Assembly (NCBI GenBank): GCA_005503215.1
Contig: SCNS01000010.1
Location: 62,001-126,000 of the forward strand
DNA: 64,000 nucleotides
Reading direction: 5' to 3'
Source of the DNA: Sphingomonadaceae bacterium 3R27C6
GTDB taxonomy: Bacteria > Pseudomonadota > Alphaproteobacteria > Sphingomonadales > Sphingomonadaceae
Numbering within the stretch: the stretch's first letter is position 1; each line of letters starts with the position of its first letter. The notes beneath the pieces were generated by a model. That model had not been told where the DNA came from. It ran no database searches and worked only from the letters and a program-made list of their open reading frames with translations. Shown here in pieces: positions 15,997-24,330 of the stretch. Made by a program: the position numbers and the translations under genes.

Positions 15997-16670
15997 ACCC
16001 CGCGCGCCGCATCCGCGAGGAGATCGCAGCTTCGATCCAGTCGGGCGAATGGCGTCCCGGCGACCGCGTGCCGACCGAACAGGAACTCGCGGCACGCTAT
16101 GGCTGCGCGCGCGCGACGGTGAGCAAGGCGCTCGGCGAACTCGCCGCATCGGGGCTGGTCGAACGCCGCCGCAAGGCGGGGACGTTCGTTGCGCATCCGC
16201 CGGTCCATTCGGCGGTGATGACCGTGCCCGACCTTGCCGAACTCATCGCGGCGCGGGGCGAAACCTATCGCTGGGAGCTGGCGTCGATCGAAACCGCCGA
16301 CGCGGGCGACGACCTTGCGGGACCGGCGCTGCGCATCGAGGGCGTCCATATGGCAGCGGGCGAAGCCTTCGCGCTCGAGCGCCGCTTCATCGCGCTCGGC
16401 GAGGTGCCCGAGGCGGCGGACGCGGATTTCGCGAAGGTGGCGCCGGGAACGTGGCTGCTCGGTCACATTCCCTGGACGCAGGCGCGCCATGTGATCCGCG
16501 CGGTGAACCCGACGCGCAAGGAAGCCGCGCTGTTGACGATCGGCACGGGCGCGGCCTGCCTCGAACTCGACCGCACGACGTGGCGCGCGGGGCGCGTCGT
16601 CACGCACGTGCGGCAGCTGTTTCGCGGCGATCGCTTCGACCTGGTGGCGGACTTCAACGCCGGCCCCTGA
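15993..16670 (+). CDS. hutC: Histidine utilisation repressor, GntR/HutC family
   Basis: A 225-aa transcription factor. A GntR winged helix occupies residues 1-70 (RIREEIAASIQSGEWRPGDRVPTEQELAARYGC, ATVSKALGELAASGLVERRRKAGTFVA). A UbiC/UTRA ligand-binding domain follows (about 80-222, ending VTHVRQLFRGDRFDLVADF). The start is GTG overlapping the hutF stop. Family members repress hut genes and release DNA on binding urocanate. The palindrome at 14615-14632 is its likely operator, giving feedback on its own transcript as well as the hutIHGU operon. Confidence 0.93.
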   Translation: MNPARRIREEIAASIQSGEWRPGDRVPTEQELAARYGCARATVSKALGELAASGLVERRRKAGTFVAHPPVHSAVMTVPDLAELIAARGETYRWELASIETADAGDDLAGPALRIEGVHMAAGEAFALERRFIALGEVPEAADADFAKVAPGTWLLGHIPWTQARHVIRAVNPTRKEAALLTIGTGAACLELDRTTWRAGRVVTHVRQLFRGDRFDLVADFNAGP

Positions 16671-16676
16671 CTTGCG

Positions 16677-17960
16677 TTAGGCCGCACGGATATTGGGGGC
16701 GCCGTCGTCCATCCAGGGGGCAAGTCGCTGCCTTCGTACATTCTGCGCGGAAACGCGCTCGCTGACCGTCGCATAGCGGTTGTCGTCGACCAGCACTTCG
16801 GGCGCGATCGCCCGGCAATTGTACGTCGATGCCATCGACGCGCCATAGGCACCGGCCGCCTGGAAGATCGCAAGATCGCCTTCCTGCACCCGGTCGATCT
16901 CGCGCTCTCTTGCAAAGGTGTCGCCGGTTTCGCAGATCGGGCCGACGATATTGGCGACGAAGGTCTCGCCGGTGGGACGAACCGCCGCGAATTCGTGCCA
17001 CGCGTCATACATTGCGGGGCGGGCGAGATCGTTCATCGCCGCATCGACGACGACGAAGGGGCGGCGGGTCCCCGGCTTCACCCACAGCACGCGCGTCAGG
17101 AGGATCCCCGCCTCCGCCGCGATGAAGCGCCCGGGTTCGAAGAGCAAAGTCGCGTCCCAGTCGCGCGTGACCTCGGCGACCATCGCACCATAGGCTTCGA
17201 CATCGGCGCCGGGCAGGCCGGGGCGATAGGAAATGCCGAGCCCGCCGCCGAGGTCGACATGATAGACGCGATGCCCCTTCTGGCGCAGCGCGCGGATGAG
17301 GTCGCCGATCTTGCGATACGCCGCCTCGAGCGGCGCGAGGTCGATGATCTGGCTGCCGATATGAACCGCGAGGCCGTGGAGATCGAGGCCGGGAAGCGCC
17401 GCGAGCCGGTCGTACATGGCCAGCGCGTCGTCGATCGGAATGCCGAATTTGCTGTCGAGGCGGCCCGTCGTGATCTTGGCATGCGTACTGGCATCGACGT
17501 CGGGGTTGATGCGCAGCAGGGCGGGCGCGCGCCGTCCGCGCTGCGAAGCGAGCGCCGACAGCAGCTGTCCCTCGCGCTCGAGTTCCAGATTGAAGCGGCC
17601 GATCCCGGCATCGAGCGCCGCGATGAGTTCGGGCGCGGTTTTGCCGACCCCCGAGTAGACGATGTGGTTCGCGGTAATCCCCGCGCTGAGCGCGCAATCG
17701 AGCTCGCCGCCCGACACGATGTCGGCGCCGAAGTTCTGATCGGCGAGGACGCGAAGCACTGCGGGCGACGGGTTGGCCTTGACCGCGAACATCAGCTGCT
17801 TGCGCGGCACCTTGCCGAGCGCGGCGCGGAAGCGCTGCGCCGCGTGACGCAGCGCCCCGGCCGAATAGACATAGGCGGGTGTGCCGATCGCTGCCGCGAT
17901 CGAGGCGAGGGGAACCGCTTCGGCGTGCATTTCGCCGCCGAGCAAATGGAAAGAGGACAT
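16677..17960 (-). CDS. lysA: Diaminopimelate decarboxylase
   Basis: A 427-aa PLP enzyme making L-lysine from meso-diaminopimelate. The N-terminal alanine-racemase-type barrel holds the PLP lysine, Lys61, in MFAVKANPSPAVL. HIGSQI, DLGGGLGISY and FEPGRFIAAEAG are PLP-phosphate-binding segments. The C-terminal domain has VGPICETGDTFA, including the catalytic Cys, and GAYGASMASTYNCR. It ends six bases from the converging hutC stop. The gene upstream, a small membrane protein, ends 26 bases before its start, so they may be co-transcribed. Confidence 0.95.
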   Translation of the reverse strand: MSSFHLLGGEMHAEAVPLASIAAAIGTPAYVYSAGALRHAAQRFRAALGKVPRKQLMFAVKANPSPAVLRVLADQNFGADIVSGGELDCALSAGITANHIVYSGVGKTAPELIAALDAGIGRFNLELEREGQLLSALASQRGRRAPALLRINPDVDASTHAKITTGRLDSKFGIPIDDALAMYDRLAALPGLDLHGLAVHIGSQIIDLAPLEAAYRKIGDLIRALRQKGHRVYHVDLGGGLGISYRPGLPGADVEAYGAMVAEVTRDWDATLLFEPGRFIAAEAGILLTRVLWVKPGTRRPFVVVDAAMNDLARPAMYDAWHEFAAVRPTGETFVANIVGPICETGDTFAREREIDRVQEGDLAIFQAAGAYGASMASTYNCRAIAPEVLVDDNRYATVSERVSAQNVRRQRLAPWMDDGAPNIRAA

Positions 17961-17986
17961 GAAGCTAATCCTTGGATGGTGAGGGG

Positions 17987-18244
17987 TCAGGGTTCTTCCC
18001 GACGAGCCCGGCGCGAGGCGCGGATCGCGCCCGGCAGTTCGCGGTGGCGGCTCCGCTCGACGCGCAGCGCGAGCACAGCCTTCTTTCCCGCGAGCACGAG
18101 AAGCAGGCCGGCTGCCGCGACGAGGAGGCCGGTGATGCCGACCAGGTCGGCGCCAGCCTCGGTCGCGAGGCGGGTCAGGACATAGCCCGCGCCGATGAGC
18201 GCGGCCCCCGCGGTGCGCCAGAAAAGGTCACGCTGGGTCATCAT
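17987..18244 (-). CDS. Small membrane protein, two predicted helices
   Basis: About 85 aa, beginning MMTQRDLFWRTAGAALIGAGY. Residues 11-28 and 37-57 are hydrophobic (LVGITGLLVAAAGLLLVLAG), followed by a strongly basic tail (KKAVLALRVERSRHRELPGAIRASRRARR), so the tail should face the cytoplasm. The start at 18244 or 18241 overlaps the stop of the upstream methyltransferase-like gene (ATGATGA), which shows translational coupling. I do not recognise a family and can suggest no function. Confidence 0.65.
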   Translation of the reverse strand: MMTQRDLFWRTAGAALIGAGYVLTRLATEAGADLVGITGLLVAAAGLLLVLAGKKAVLALRVERSRHRELPGAIRASRRARREEP

Positions 18245-18750
18245 CCGCGCTCCGGTTTCGACTTGCGGTCCCACAGGACGGTGTCGGCGGCGGTCCGGGC
18301 CAGCGCCTTTAGCTCGCGTGCGTCGGTATCGGACGCCGGACAGAGCAGCAGGTCGGCCGGATATTCGGCCTCTTCGCGCAGGACCTTGTCCATGGCGTCC
18401 TGTTCGAAGACGAGGCCGATGGCGGGATCGCCGTGCCGGGCGGCGGCGCGGCGCGCGCTGGCGATCAGGTGCGGATCGGCGTCGATGCCGCGGCCTTCGA
18501 TCGCGACGAAACCCATCTCACGCGCGCGCCGGACGGCGTGGATCAGCAGTTCGCCCGCGCCGCAATCGGCGTCGACGATGCGGATGGCGCGGCGCCCGCG
18601 CTTGCGCAGACCCTTGAGCTTGCGCAGCATCGCGGGCCAGCGGCGGTCCTTCTCGGCACGGTTTTGTGCGCCTTGCACCAGCGTTCCCCAACCGCTTGTG
18701 GCGGGTGCCATCCATATGATGCCGGCGGGGGCGATATAGGGATAATGCAT
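18241..18750 (-). CDS. Class I SAM-dependent methyltransferase-like protein
   Basis: A 169-aa soluble protein. Residues 55-100 have the Rossmann beginning of class I methyltransferases: IRIVDADCGAGELLIHAVRRA (motif I, with D-x-D-C-G-x-G), then a second strand GRGIDADPHLIASARRAA (acidic residue binding the SAM ribose). The body is short and the usual catalytic motif IV is not obvious, so activity is unsure. The start MHYPYIAPAGIIWM has GAGGAGG upstream. It lies between an 88-aa gene and a small membrane gene with which it overlaps. Confidence 0.65.
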   Translation of the reverse strand: MHYPYIAPAGIIWMAPATSGWGTLVQGAQNRAEKDRRWPAMLRKLKGLRKRGRRAIRIVDADCGAGELLIHAVRRAREMGFVAIEGRGIDADPHLIASARRAAARHGDPAIGLVFEQDAMDKVLREEAEYPADLLLCPASDTDARELKALARTAADTVLWDRKSKPERG

Positions 18751-18761
18751 GACGAGCCTCC

Positions 18762-19028
18762 TCAAGCCGCGCGGTCGATCGCGCATTCGTCGGGCCGCAA
18801 GGGCTCGAACGAAACGGCGGGGATCAGCGGCCGCAGCGCGGCGACGATCCGCGCGCCCGGGAGGCCGCGGCACTCGGCGCGGGCAAAGGCCCAGGCGGCG
18901 GCGTGCGAAATGAACCGGCCTTCGAGCTGCCCTTTGCAGCCCTGAACAAGCCAGTGGCCGGCCGTGTCGCGGCCGACGAATAATATCGACCCTTCTGGGT
19001 CGGGCTCCGCGGAAATCGCAGAAATCAT
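18762..19028 (-). CDS. Small conserved-looking hypothetical protein, 88 aa
   Basis: No family recognised. The start is supported by AAGGAGCATCTCACC before the ATG. The N-terminal half has beta character (GSILFVGRDTAGHWLVQGCKGQLEGRFIS), with the pattern of a small domain seen in other short alphaproteobacterial proteins. Residues 44-52 read AAWAFARAE. No signal peptide or membrane helix. It ends 11 bases before the methyltransferase-like gene and probably heads that three-gene unit. Confidence 0.65.
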   Translation of the reverse strand: MISAISAEPDPEGSILFVGRDTAGHWLVQGCKGQLEGRFISHAAAWAFARAECRGLPGARIVAALRPLIPAVSFEPLRPDECAIDRAA

Positions 19029-19186
19029 GGTGAGATGCTCCTTGGCTACTCAAATCGATGCCCCGAAGATCGGGACTCGATGCCGGCAATCTATTGAGCT
19101 GCGCATAGGGATTCGAGATCGAGGAAGGGCGCCGCCCATTGTATTTTCATTTGTTTTCAACAACGGCTCGCTTTGCGCGCGCTTGT

Positions 19187-19220
19187 CCTCCCCGGCCCTG
19201 GGCAAGGGTGGCCGGGGAGG
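19187..19220. repeat. REP-like GC-rich hairpin
   Basis: Perfect 11-bp stem CCTCCCCGGCC/GGCCGGGGAGG with a 12-base loop, followed by TGGCGCGGCC. Short hairpins of this look are often dispersed repeats in sphingomonad and Caulobacter genomes, but only one copy is in the window. It has no T run and stands between two genes reading away from each other. Confidence 0.4.
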
Positions 19221-19284
19221 TGGCGCGGCCATCGACGGATCGACGGCGCGTGACGCGGATTTTCGGGACTTGCGCGCGCGGGCT

Positions 19285-19449
19285 TCAGCCGCCGGTTCGC
19301 TCGGACGCGGGCGCATCGATCGCGGCCCAGAAACTATCCAGCGATAATGCCCCCCTTATGCGTTTCGGTTTGCCGGGTGACGGATTTTCGGCGGCGGTTG
19401 TCGGCTGCGATGGCCGGATGGCGCGGCGCTTCTTGCGCGGTTCGAACAT
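19285..19449 (-). CDS. Doubtful small basic protein, 54 aa
   Basis: Begins MFEPRKKRRAIRPSQPTTAA and ends PASERTGG. There is AGGGAAAG before the ATG. The N-terminus is strongly basic and Pro-rich, without a signal or membrane helix. No family recognised. Codon use is compatible with coding, but the frame is short and the hairpin at 19470-19503 lies just before it, so it may be fortuitous. Confidence 0.25.
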   Translation of the reverse strand: MFEPRKKRRAIRPSQPTTAAENPSPGKPKRIRGALSLDSFWAAIDAPASERTGG

Positions 19450-19469
19450 GGGCTTTCCCTGAAGTGAAA

Positions 19470-19503
19470 GACTCTCCGGCCGAGAAGGGGAGACCGGAGA
19501 GTC
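19470..19503. repeat. Hairpin GACTCTCCGG/CCGGAGAGTC
   Basis: Perfect 10-bp stem (19470-19479 with 19494-19503) and a 14-base purine-rich loop in the stretch before kdp. Could be a terminator remnant, part of a small RNA or an operator. Nothing nearby decides between these. Confidence 0.35.
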
Positions 19504-19649
19504 GGGGCGTTATGCGCCGGTGGCACATATTTTCTCCAGAGCGGCCCGGCGGTCGCGGCGTTGAGATTTTCCTATGCGGTCGACGCTTGCGGCAGCCGAT
19601 CGCGCGACGAACCGGGGCTCTGGCGCGCCGCAGTGCGAAAATCGGCAAA

Positions 19650-19718
19650 ATCATATGAGAATACTATGCGGCGCATAGTTTCACTGTCTCGCAATCAAAC
19701 GCGTGCCTCACCTATTTG
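19650..19718 (+). promoter_or_regulatory. kdp promoter with tandem 11-bp repeat (predicted KdpE site A)
   Basis: Repeats ATCATATGAGA (19650-19660) and ATACTATGCGG (19661-19671) lie head to tail. 18 bases after the second TATG comes TCTCG (19687-19691), and then the -10-like CTATTTG (19712-19718). The same arrangement recurs at 27728, 27989 and 28423. Tandem direct repeats with 11-bp period are the usual site of OmpR/PhoB-family regulators, the family of KdpE. The second repeat also forms part of the perfect palindrome ACTATGCG-G-CGCATAGT (19663-19679). Confidence 0.65.
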
Positions 19719-19776
19719 GGAGTCCGCAGACGACTCGTGCCACGCCCCGTGGCCAGCGCCATGCTGGAGCAAACCC

Positions 19777-19860
19777 ATGCAGGATCTAATCTGGGTCGGC
19801 ATCATCCTCGCCCTGCTCGCCGCGAGCCTCGGCTACGCGCGCCTGTGCGACGACGCATAA
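19777..19860 (+). CDS. 27-aa membrane peptide preceding kdpF
   Basis: Reads MQDLIWVGIILALLAASLGY and ends ARLCDDA. It is one membrane helix with a short charged end, start supported by TGGAG ten bases upstream. It lies 12 bases before kdpF and looks like a KdpF paralogue or a second small stabilising subunit of the Kdp complex. Such peptides are easily missed in annotation. Function is inferred from position only. Confidence 0.6.
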   Translation: MQDLIWVGIILALLAASLGYARLCDDA

Positions 19861-19872
19861 GGAATGATGTCC

Positions 19873-19962
19873 ATGACTCTCGACCTCTGGCTCGCGGGCG
19901 CCACCGCGCTCGGCCTTCTTTTCTATCTCGTCGCCGTGCTCGCACGGCCCGAACGCTTCTAA
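19873..19962 (+). CDS. kdpF: K+-transporting ATPase small subunit KdpF
   Basis: A 29-aa single-helix peptide, [20 protein letters not shown] ending AVLARPERF. The position directly before kdpA, the length, and the C-terminal ...L.RPERF are typical of KdpF, which sits in the membrane and stabilises KdpABC. It ends 13 bases before kdpA and the kdpA ribosome binding site AAGGGAGG begins at its stop. Confidence 0.9.
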   Translation: MTLDLWLAGATALGLLFYLVAVLARPERF

Positions 19963-19975
19963 GGGAGGCGAACCC

Positions 19976-21679
19976 ATGACCTTTCAGGGATGGTTCCTCA
20001 TCATCGCGTTCATCGCTATCCTGCTCTTGCTCTGCAAGCCGATGGGCCAGTGGCTCTTCGCGCTCTACGAAGGGCGTCGGACGCCGCTCCATCGCGTGCT
20101 CGGCCCGGTCGAAACGGGCTTTTACCGCCTGTCGGGGGTCGATCCCAAGGAAGAGCAGGGATGGCGCCGTTACGCGGTCCATATGCTGATCTTCAACGCG
20201 ACGCTCGCGCTCTTCACCTATGCGATCCTGCGCCTGCAGGGCGTGCTGCCGCTCAACCCGCTTGGGTTTGACGGGACGAGCGCGGATCTCGCGTTCAACA
20301 CGGCGATCAGCTTCACCGCGAACACCAACTGGCAAAGCTATGGCGGCGAATCGACGATGTCGAACCTCAGCCAGATGCTCGGGCTCACGATCCACAATTT
20401 CCTGTCGGCGGCGACGGGCATCGCGCTCGCTTTCGCACTGTTCCGCGGTTTTGCGCGGCGCGAGATGAAGACGATCGGCAATTTCTGGGCCGATATGACG
20501 CGCGTGACGCTCTATCTGCTGCTCCCGCTCTGCGTTGCCATCGCGATCTTCTATATCGCGAGCGGCGTGCCGCAGACGCTGGCGGGATCGGTCGACGTGA
20601 CGACGCTCGAGGGCGTCAAGCAGACGCTGGCACTGGGTCCGGTTGCTTCGCAGGAAGCGATCAAGCTTCTCGGCACCAACGGCGGCGGCTTCTTCAACGC
20701 GAACAGCGCGCATCCGTTCGAAAATCCGACCGCGCTCACCAACCTCGTCCAGATGCTGTCGATCTTCGCGATCGGCGTCGGGCTGACCTGGACCTTCGGC
20801 AAGGCCGTCGGAAATCCGCGCCAGGGTTGGGCGATCCTTGCCGCGATGATGATTTTGTTCGTTGCGGGCACCGCCATCACCTATTGGCAGGAAGCCGCAG
20901 GCAATCCGATCCTTCACCAGCTTGGCGCCATGGGCGGCAATATGGAAGGCAAGGAGGTTCGCTTCGGCGTCGCCCAGACGGCGCTGTTCGCGGTCGTCAC
21001 CACCGCCGCCTCGTGCGGGGCGGTCAACGGCATGCACGACAGCTTCACCGCGCTCGGCGGGATGATCCCGCTGTTCAACATGCAGCTCGGCGAAGTCGTG
21101 ATCGGCGGCGTCGGCGCGGGCATCTATGGTTTCCTGCTCTTCGCGATCCTCGCGATCTTCGTCGCCGGGCTGATGGTCGGACGTACCCCCGAATATGTCG
21201 GCAAGAAGATCGAGGCGCGCGAGGTCAAGCTCGCGGTGCTCGCGATCGCTGTCCTGCCGCTCATCATCCTCGGCTTCACCGCGATCGCGTCGGTGACCGA
21301 GGCGGGGCTGGCGGGTCCGCTGAACAAGGGGCCGCATGGTTTCTCGGAAATCCTCTACGCCTTCACCAGCGCCGTCGCGAACAACGGGTCGGCCTTTGCG
21401 GGTCTCACCGCCAACACGCCTTTCTATAATGGCATGCTGGGCGCCGCGATGTGGATCGGCCGTTTCTTCATCATCATCCCCATGCTGGCCATCGCGGGCG
21501 GTCTGGCGGCGAAGAAATATACGCCGGAATCGGCGGGCAGCTTCCCGACGACGGGGCCGCTGTGGACGGGCTTGCTCGTCGGCATCGTGCTGATCGTCGG
21601 CGGCCTGACCTTCCTTCCCAGCCTCGCGCTCGGTCCCATCGCCGATCATCTCGCGATGATCAACGGCCAGCTCTTTTAA
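19976..21679 (+). CDS. kdpA: K+-transporting ATPase subunit KdpA
   Basis: A 567-aa polytopic membrane protein, the potassium-binding channel-like subunit of the high-affinity Kdp pump. Four pore-loop regions can be seen, including [60 protein letters not shown] and [20 protein letters not shown]. These hold the glycines of the selectivity filter. Length is normal. AAGGGAGG lies before the ATG. It is followed after 13 bases by kdpB. Confidence 0.97.
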   Translation: MTFQGWFLIIAFIAILLLLCKPMGQWLFALYEGRRTPLHRVLGPVETGFYRLSGVDPKEEQGWRRYAVHMLIFNATLALFTYAILRLQGVLPLNPLGFDGTSADLAFNTAISFTANTNWQSYGGESTMSNLSQMLGLTIHNFLSAATGIALAFALFRGFARREMKTIGNFWADMTRVTLYLLLPLCVAIAIFYIASGVPQTLAGSVDVTTLEGVKQTLALGPVASQEAIKLLGTNGGGFFNANSAHPFENPTALTNLVQMLSIFAIGVGLTWTFGKAVGNPRQGWAILAAMMILFVAGTAITYWQEAAGNPILHQLGAMGGNMEGKEVRFGVAQTALFAVVTTAASCGAVNGMHDSFTALGGMIPLFNMQLGEVVIGGVGAGIYGFLLFAILAIFVAGLMVGRTPEYVGKKIEAREVKLAVLAIAVLPLIILGFTAIASVTEAGLAGPLNKGPHGFSEILYAFTSAVANNGSAFAGLTANTPFYNGMLGAAMWIGRFFIIIPMLAIAGGLAAKKYTPESAGSFPTTGPLWTGLLVGIVLIVGGLTFLPSLALGPIADHLAMINGQLF

Positions 21680-21692
21680 GGAACCTAAGCAC

Positions 21693-23729
21693 ATGGCTCG
21701 GTCCGTACAAAAATCATTGTTCACGGCAGACCTGATCGTTCCGGCGATCGGCGACGCTTTCCGCAAACTCAACCCCCGGGAGCTGATCCGCAACCCTGTG
21801 ATGTTCACCACTGCGGTCGTGGCGACCTTGCTGACGGTGCTGCTCGTCGTCGGTCAGGACAACCTCGCGGCGAGCTTCAAGCTGCAGCTCGTGATCTGGC
21901 TGTGGCTGACGGTGCTCTTCGGCACCTTCGCCGAAGCGCTCGCCGAAGGGCGCGGCAAGGCGCAAGCCGCCTCGCTGCGCGCCACCAAGGCCGAGCTGAC
22001 CGCCAAGCGGCTGAAGGGCGAAGGGAAGGCATGGGACGCCGTGCCGGCAAGCGCGCTAAAGGTCGGCGATGTCGTGCTCGTCGAAACGGGTGATCTCATT
22101 CCGTCCGACGGGGAAGTCATCGGCGGCGTTGCGTCGGTCAACGAAGCGGCGATCACGGGCGAAAGCGCACCGGTGATCCGCGAGGCCGGCGGCGACCGCT
22201 CGGCGGTGACCGCGGGCACGCGCGTCATCTCCGACGAGATCCGCGTCCAGGTGACGGTGGGTCCGGGGCAGGGCTTCCTCGACCGGATGATCGCGCTCGT
22301 CGAAGGTGCCGAACGGCAGAAGACGCCGAACGAAATCGCGCTGACCCTGCTGCTCGTCGGCCTCACGATCATCTTCCTGATCGCGGTCGGCACGATCCCG
22401 GGCTTCGCATCCTATGCAGGCGGCAGCATCCCCGTCGCGATCCTCGCGGCGCTGCTGATCACGCTCATTCCGACGACGATCGCGGCGCTGCTGTCGGCCA
22501 TCGGCATCGCGGGCATGGACCGCCTCGTGCGCTTCAATGTGCTCGCCAAGTCCGGGCGCGCGGTCGAGGCGGCGGGCGACGTCGATGTCCTGCTGCTCGA
22601 CAAGACCGGCACGATCACCGTCGGCGACCGTCAGGCGACCGAATTCCGCCCGGTGGGCGGCCAGTCGATGACGGTCCTTTCGGAGGCCGCGCTGCTGGCG
22701 AGCCTCGCCGACGAAACCCCCGAGGGCCGCTCGATCGTCGCACTGGCGCGCGAGAAATTCGGCCAGACGATGACCGATCTGCCTGCCGGGGCCGAGATCA
22801 TTCCGTTCACCGCGCAGACGCGTATCTCGGGCATCAAGCATGCGGGCAGCGTGATCCAGAAGGGCGCGGTGGACTCGGTGCTGAAGGCCAATCCGGGTGC
22901 GGAGGCGACCGCCGCTGCGACCGAACTCCGCCGTATCACCGACGAAATCGCGCGCGCGGGCGGCACGCCGCTCGCGGTCGCGAAGGACGGGCAGCTGCTC
23001 GGCGCGATCTTCCTGAAAGACATCGTCAAGGCGGGCATTCGCGAACGCTTCGGAGAGCTGCGTGCGATGGGCATCCGCACGGTGATGATCACCGGCGACA
23101 ACCCGCTCACCGCGGCGGCGATCGCCGCCGAGGCCGGGGTCGACGACTTCCTCGCGCAGGCGACGCCCGAGGACAAGCTCGAGCTGATCCGCAAGGAACA
23201 GGCGGGCGGGCGCCTCGTCGCGATGTGCGGCGACGGCACCAACGACGCCCCGGCGCTTGCGCAGGCCGACGTTGGCGTCGCGATGAACACCGGGACGCAG
23301 GCGGCGCGCGAGGCGGGCAATATGGTCGATCTCGACAGCGACCCGACCAAGCTGATCGAGGTCGTCGGCCTCGGCAAGCAGCTGCTGATGACGCGCGGCG
23401 CGCTCACGACCTTCTCGGTCGCCAATGACGTTGCCAAATATTTCGCGATTATCCCCGCGATGTTCATCGTGCTCTATCCGAGCCTCGGCGTGCTCAACGT
23501 GATGGGGCTCACCAGCCCCGAGAGCGCGATCCTGTCGGCGATCATCTTCAACGCGCTGATCATCCCGATGCTCGTTCCGCTCGCATTGAAGGGCGTGACC
23601 TATCGCCCGATGGGCGCGGGGCCGCTGCTCGCACGCAATCTCGCCGTCTATGGCCTTGGCGGCCTTGTGGCACCTTTTGTCGGCATCAAGCTGATCGACC
23701 TCGCGGTCGGCGGCCTGGGTCTCGTCTGA
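21693..23729 (+). CDS. kdpB: K+-transporting ATPase catalytic subunit KdpB
   Basis: A 678-aa P-type ATPase. Residue Asp303 in [13 protein letters not shown] is the phosphorylated aspartate. Actuator motif AITGESAPV, nucleotide-domain residues KGAVDSV and hinge [31 protein letters not shown] and [25 protein letters not shown] are intact. The TM segment with [20 protein letters not shown] is the KdpB signature. It energises K+ transport through KdpA. AAGGAA precedes the ATG. Confidence 0.97.
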   Translation: MARSVQKSLFTADLIVPAIGDAFRKLNPRELIRNPVMFTTAVVATLLTVLLVVGQDNLAASFKLQLVIWLWLTVLFGTFAEALAEGRGKAQAASLRATKAELTAKRLKGEGKAWDAVPASALKVGDVVLVETGDLIPSDGEVIGGVASVNEAAITGESAPVIREAGGDRSAVTAGTRVISDEIRVQVTVGPGQGFLDRMIALVEGAERQKTPNEIALTLLLVGLTIIFLIAVGTIPGFASYAGGSIPVAILAALLITLIPTTIAALLSAIGIAGMDRLVRFNVLAKSGRAVEAAGDVDVLLLDKTGTITVGDRQATEFRPVGGQSMTVLSEAALLASLADETPEGRSIVALAREKFGQTMTDLPAGAEIIPFTAQTRISGIKHAGSVIQKGAVDSVLKANPGAEATAAATELRRITDEIARAGGTPLAVAKDGQLLGAIFLKDIVKAGIRERFGELRAMGIRTVMITGDNPLTAAAIAAEAGVDDFLAQATPEDKLELIRKEQAGGRLVAMCGDGTNDAPALAQADVGVAMNTGTQAAREAGNMVDLDSDPTKLIEVVGLGKQLLMTRGALTTFSVANDVAKYFAIIPAMFIVLYPSLGVLNVMGLTSPESAILSAIIFNALIIPMLVPLALKGVTYRPMGAGPLLARNLAVYGLGGLVAPFVGIKLIDLAVGGLGLV

Positions 23730-23739
23730 GGATATGACA

Positions 23740-24330
23740 ATGAACAAGGATCTCATCACCTCGCTGCGTCCGGCGCTCGTTATGACGCTGCTCTTCGCAG
23801 CTCTCCTCGGTCTCGCTTACCCGCTGGCGCTCACCGGCATCGGGCAGGCGCTCTTCCCCAGCCAGGCGAACGGCAGCCTCGTCGAGGAGAATGGCAAGGT
23901 CGTCGGTTCGACCGTGGTCGGCCAGGCTTTCGTGTCGGAACGCTATTTCAACACGCGTCCTTCGGCGGCGGGCGACGGCTATGACGGGCTTGCCTCGTCG
24001 GGGTCGAACCTCGGCCCGACGTCGCAGGCGCTCGTCGACCGGGTCAAGGGCGATGTCGAGAAATTGAAGACCGCCGAACCCGGCAAGGCGGTTCCGTCGG
24101 ACATGGTGACCGCCTCGGGTTCGGGGCTCGACCCCGACATCACGCCCGAGGCCGCGCTCTATCAGGTGGATCGCGTTGCAAAGGCCCGCGGGCTCGATGC
24201 GGCGGCGGTTCGCGGGCTCGTCGAACAGAGCGTCGACAAGCCGCTGCTCGGCTTCCTCGGCGAGCCACGCGTGAATGTGTTCAAGCTCAATCGACGGCTC
24301 GATGCTTTTGGGGCTAAACCCGCCGCGTGA
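23740..24330 (+). CDS. kdpC: K+-transporting ATPase subunit KdpC
   Basis: A 196-aa protein with one N-terminal membrane helix ([32 protein letters not shown]) and a periplasmic domain with the family signatures [33 protein letters not shown] and [27 protein letters not shown] prefer the ATG at 23740 over 23734 because GAGG at 23728-23731 is then eight bases away. Its stop overlaps kdpD as GTGA. Confidence 0.95.
   Translation: MNKDLITSLRPALVMTLLFAALLGLAYPLALTGIGQALFPSQANGSLVEENGKVVGSTVVGQAFVSERYFNTRPSAAGDGYDGLASSGSNLGPTSQALVDRVKGDVEKLKTAEPGKAVPSDMVTASGSGLDPDITPEAALYQVDRVAKARGLDAAAVRGLVEQSVDKPLLGFLGEPRVNVFKLNRRLDAFGAKPAA

Larger units (their letters stand above)
19029..19776. other. 748-base stretch before kdp: hairpins, kdp promoter, one doubtful small ORF
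   Basis: The largest non-coding stretch in the window. It contains a REP-like hairpin (19187-19220), a second hairpin (19470-19503), a doubtful 54-codon frame on the minus strand (19285-19449) and the kdp promoter with its tandem repeat (19650-19718). The remainder shows no gene I can support. Confidence 0.6.

Noticed and set aside
19802..21811. 669-codon minus-strand frame opposite kdpF and kdpA
   Set aside because: The plus strand encodes intact KdpF and KdpA. The antisense translation is Arg/Glu/Asp-rich with no family.
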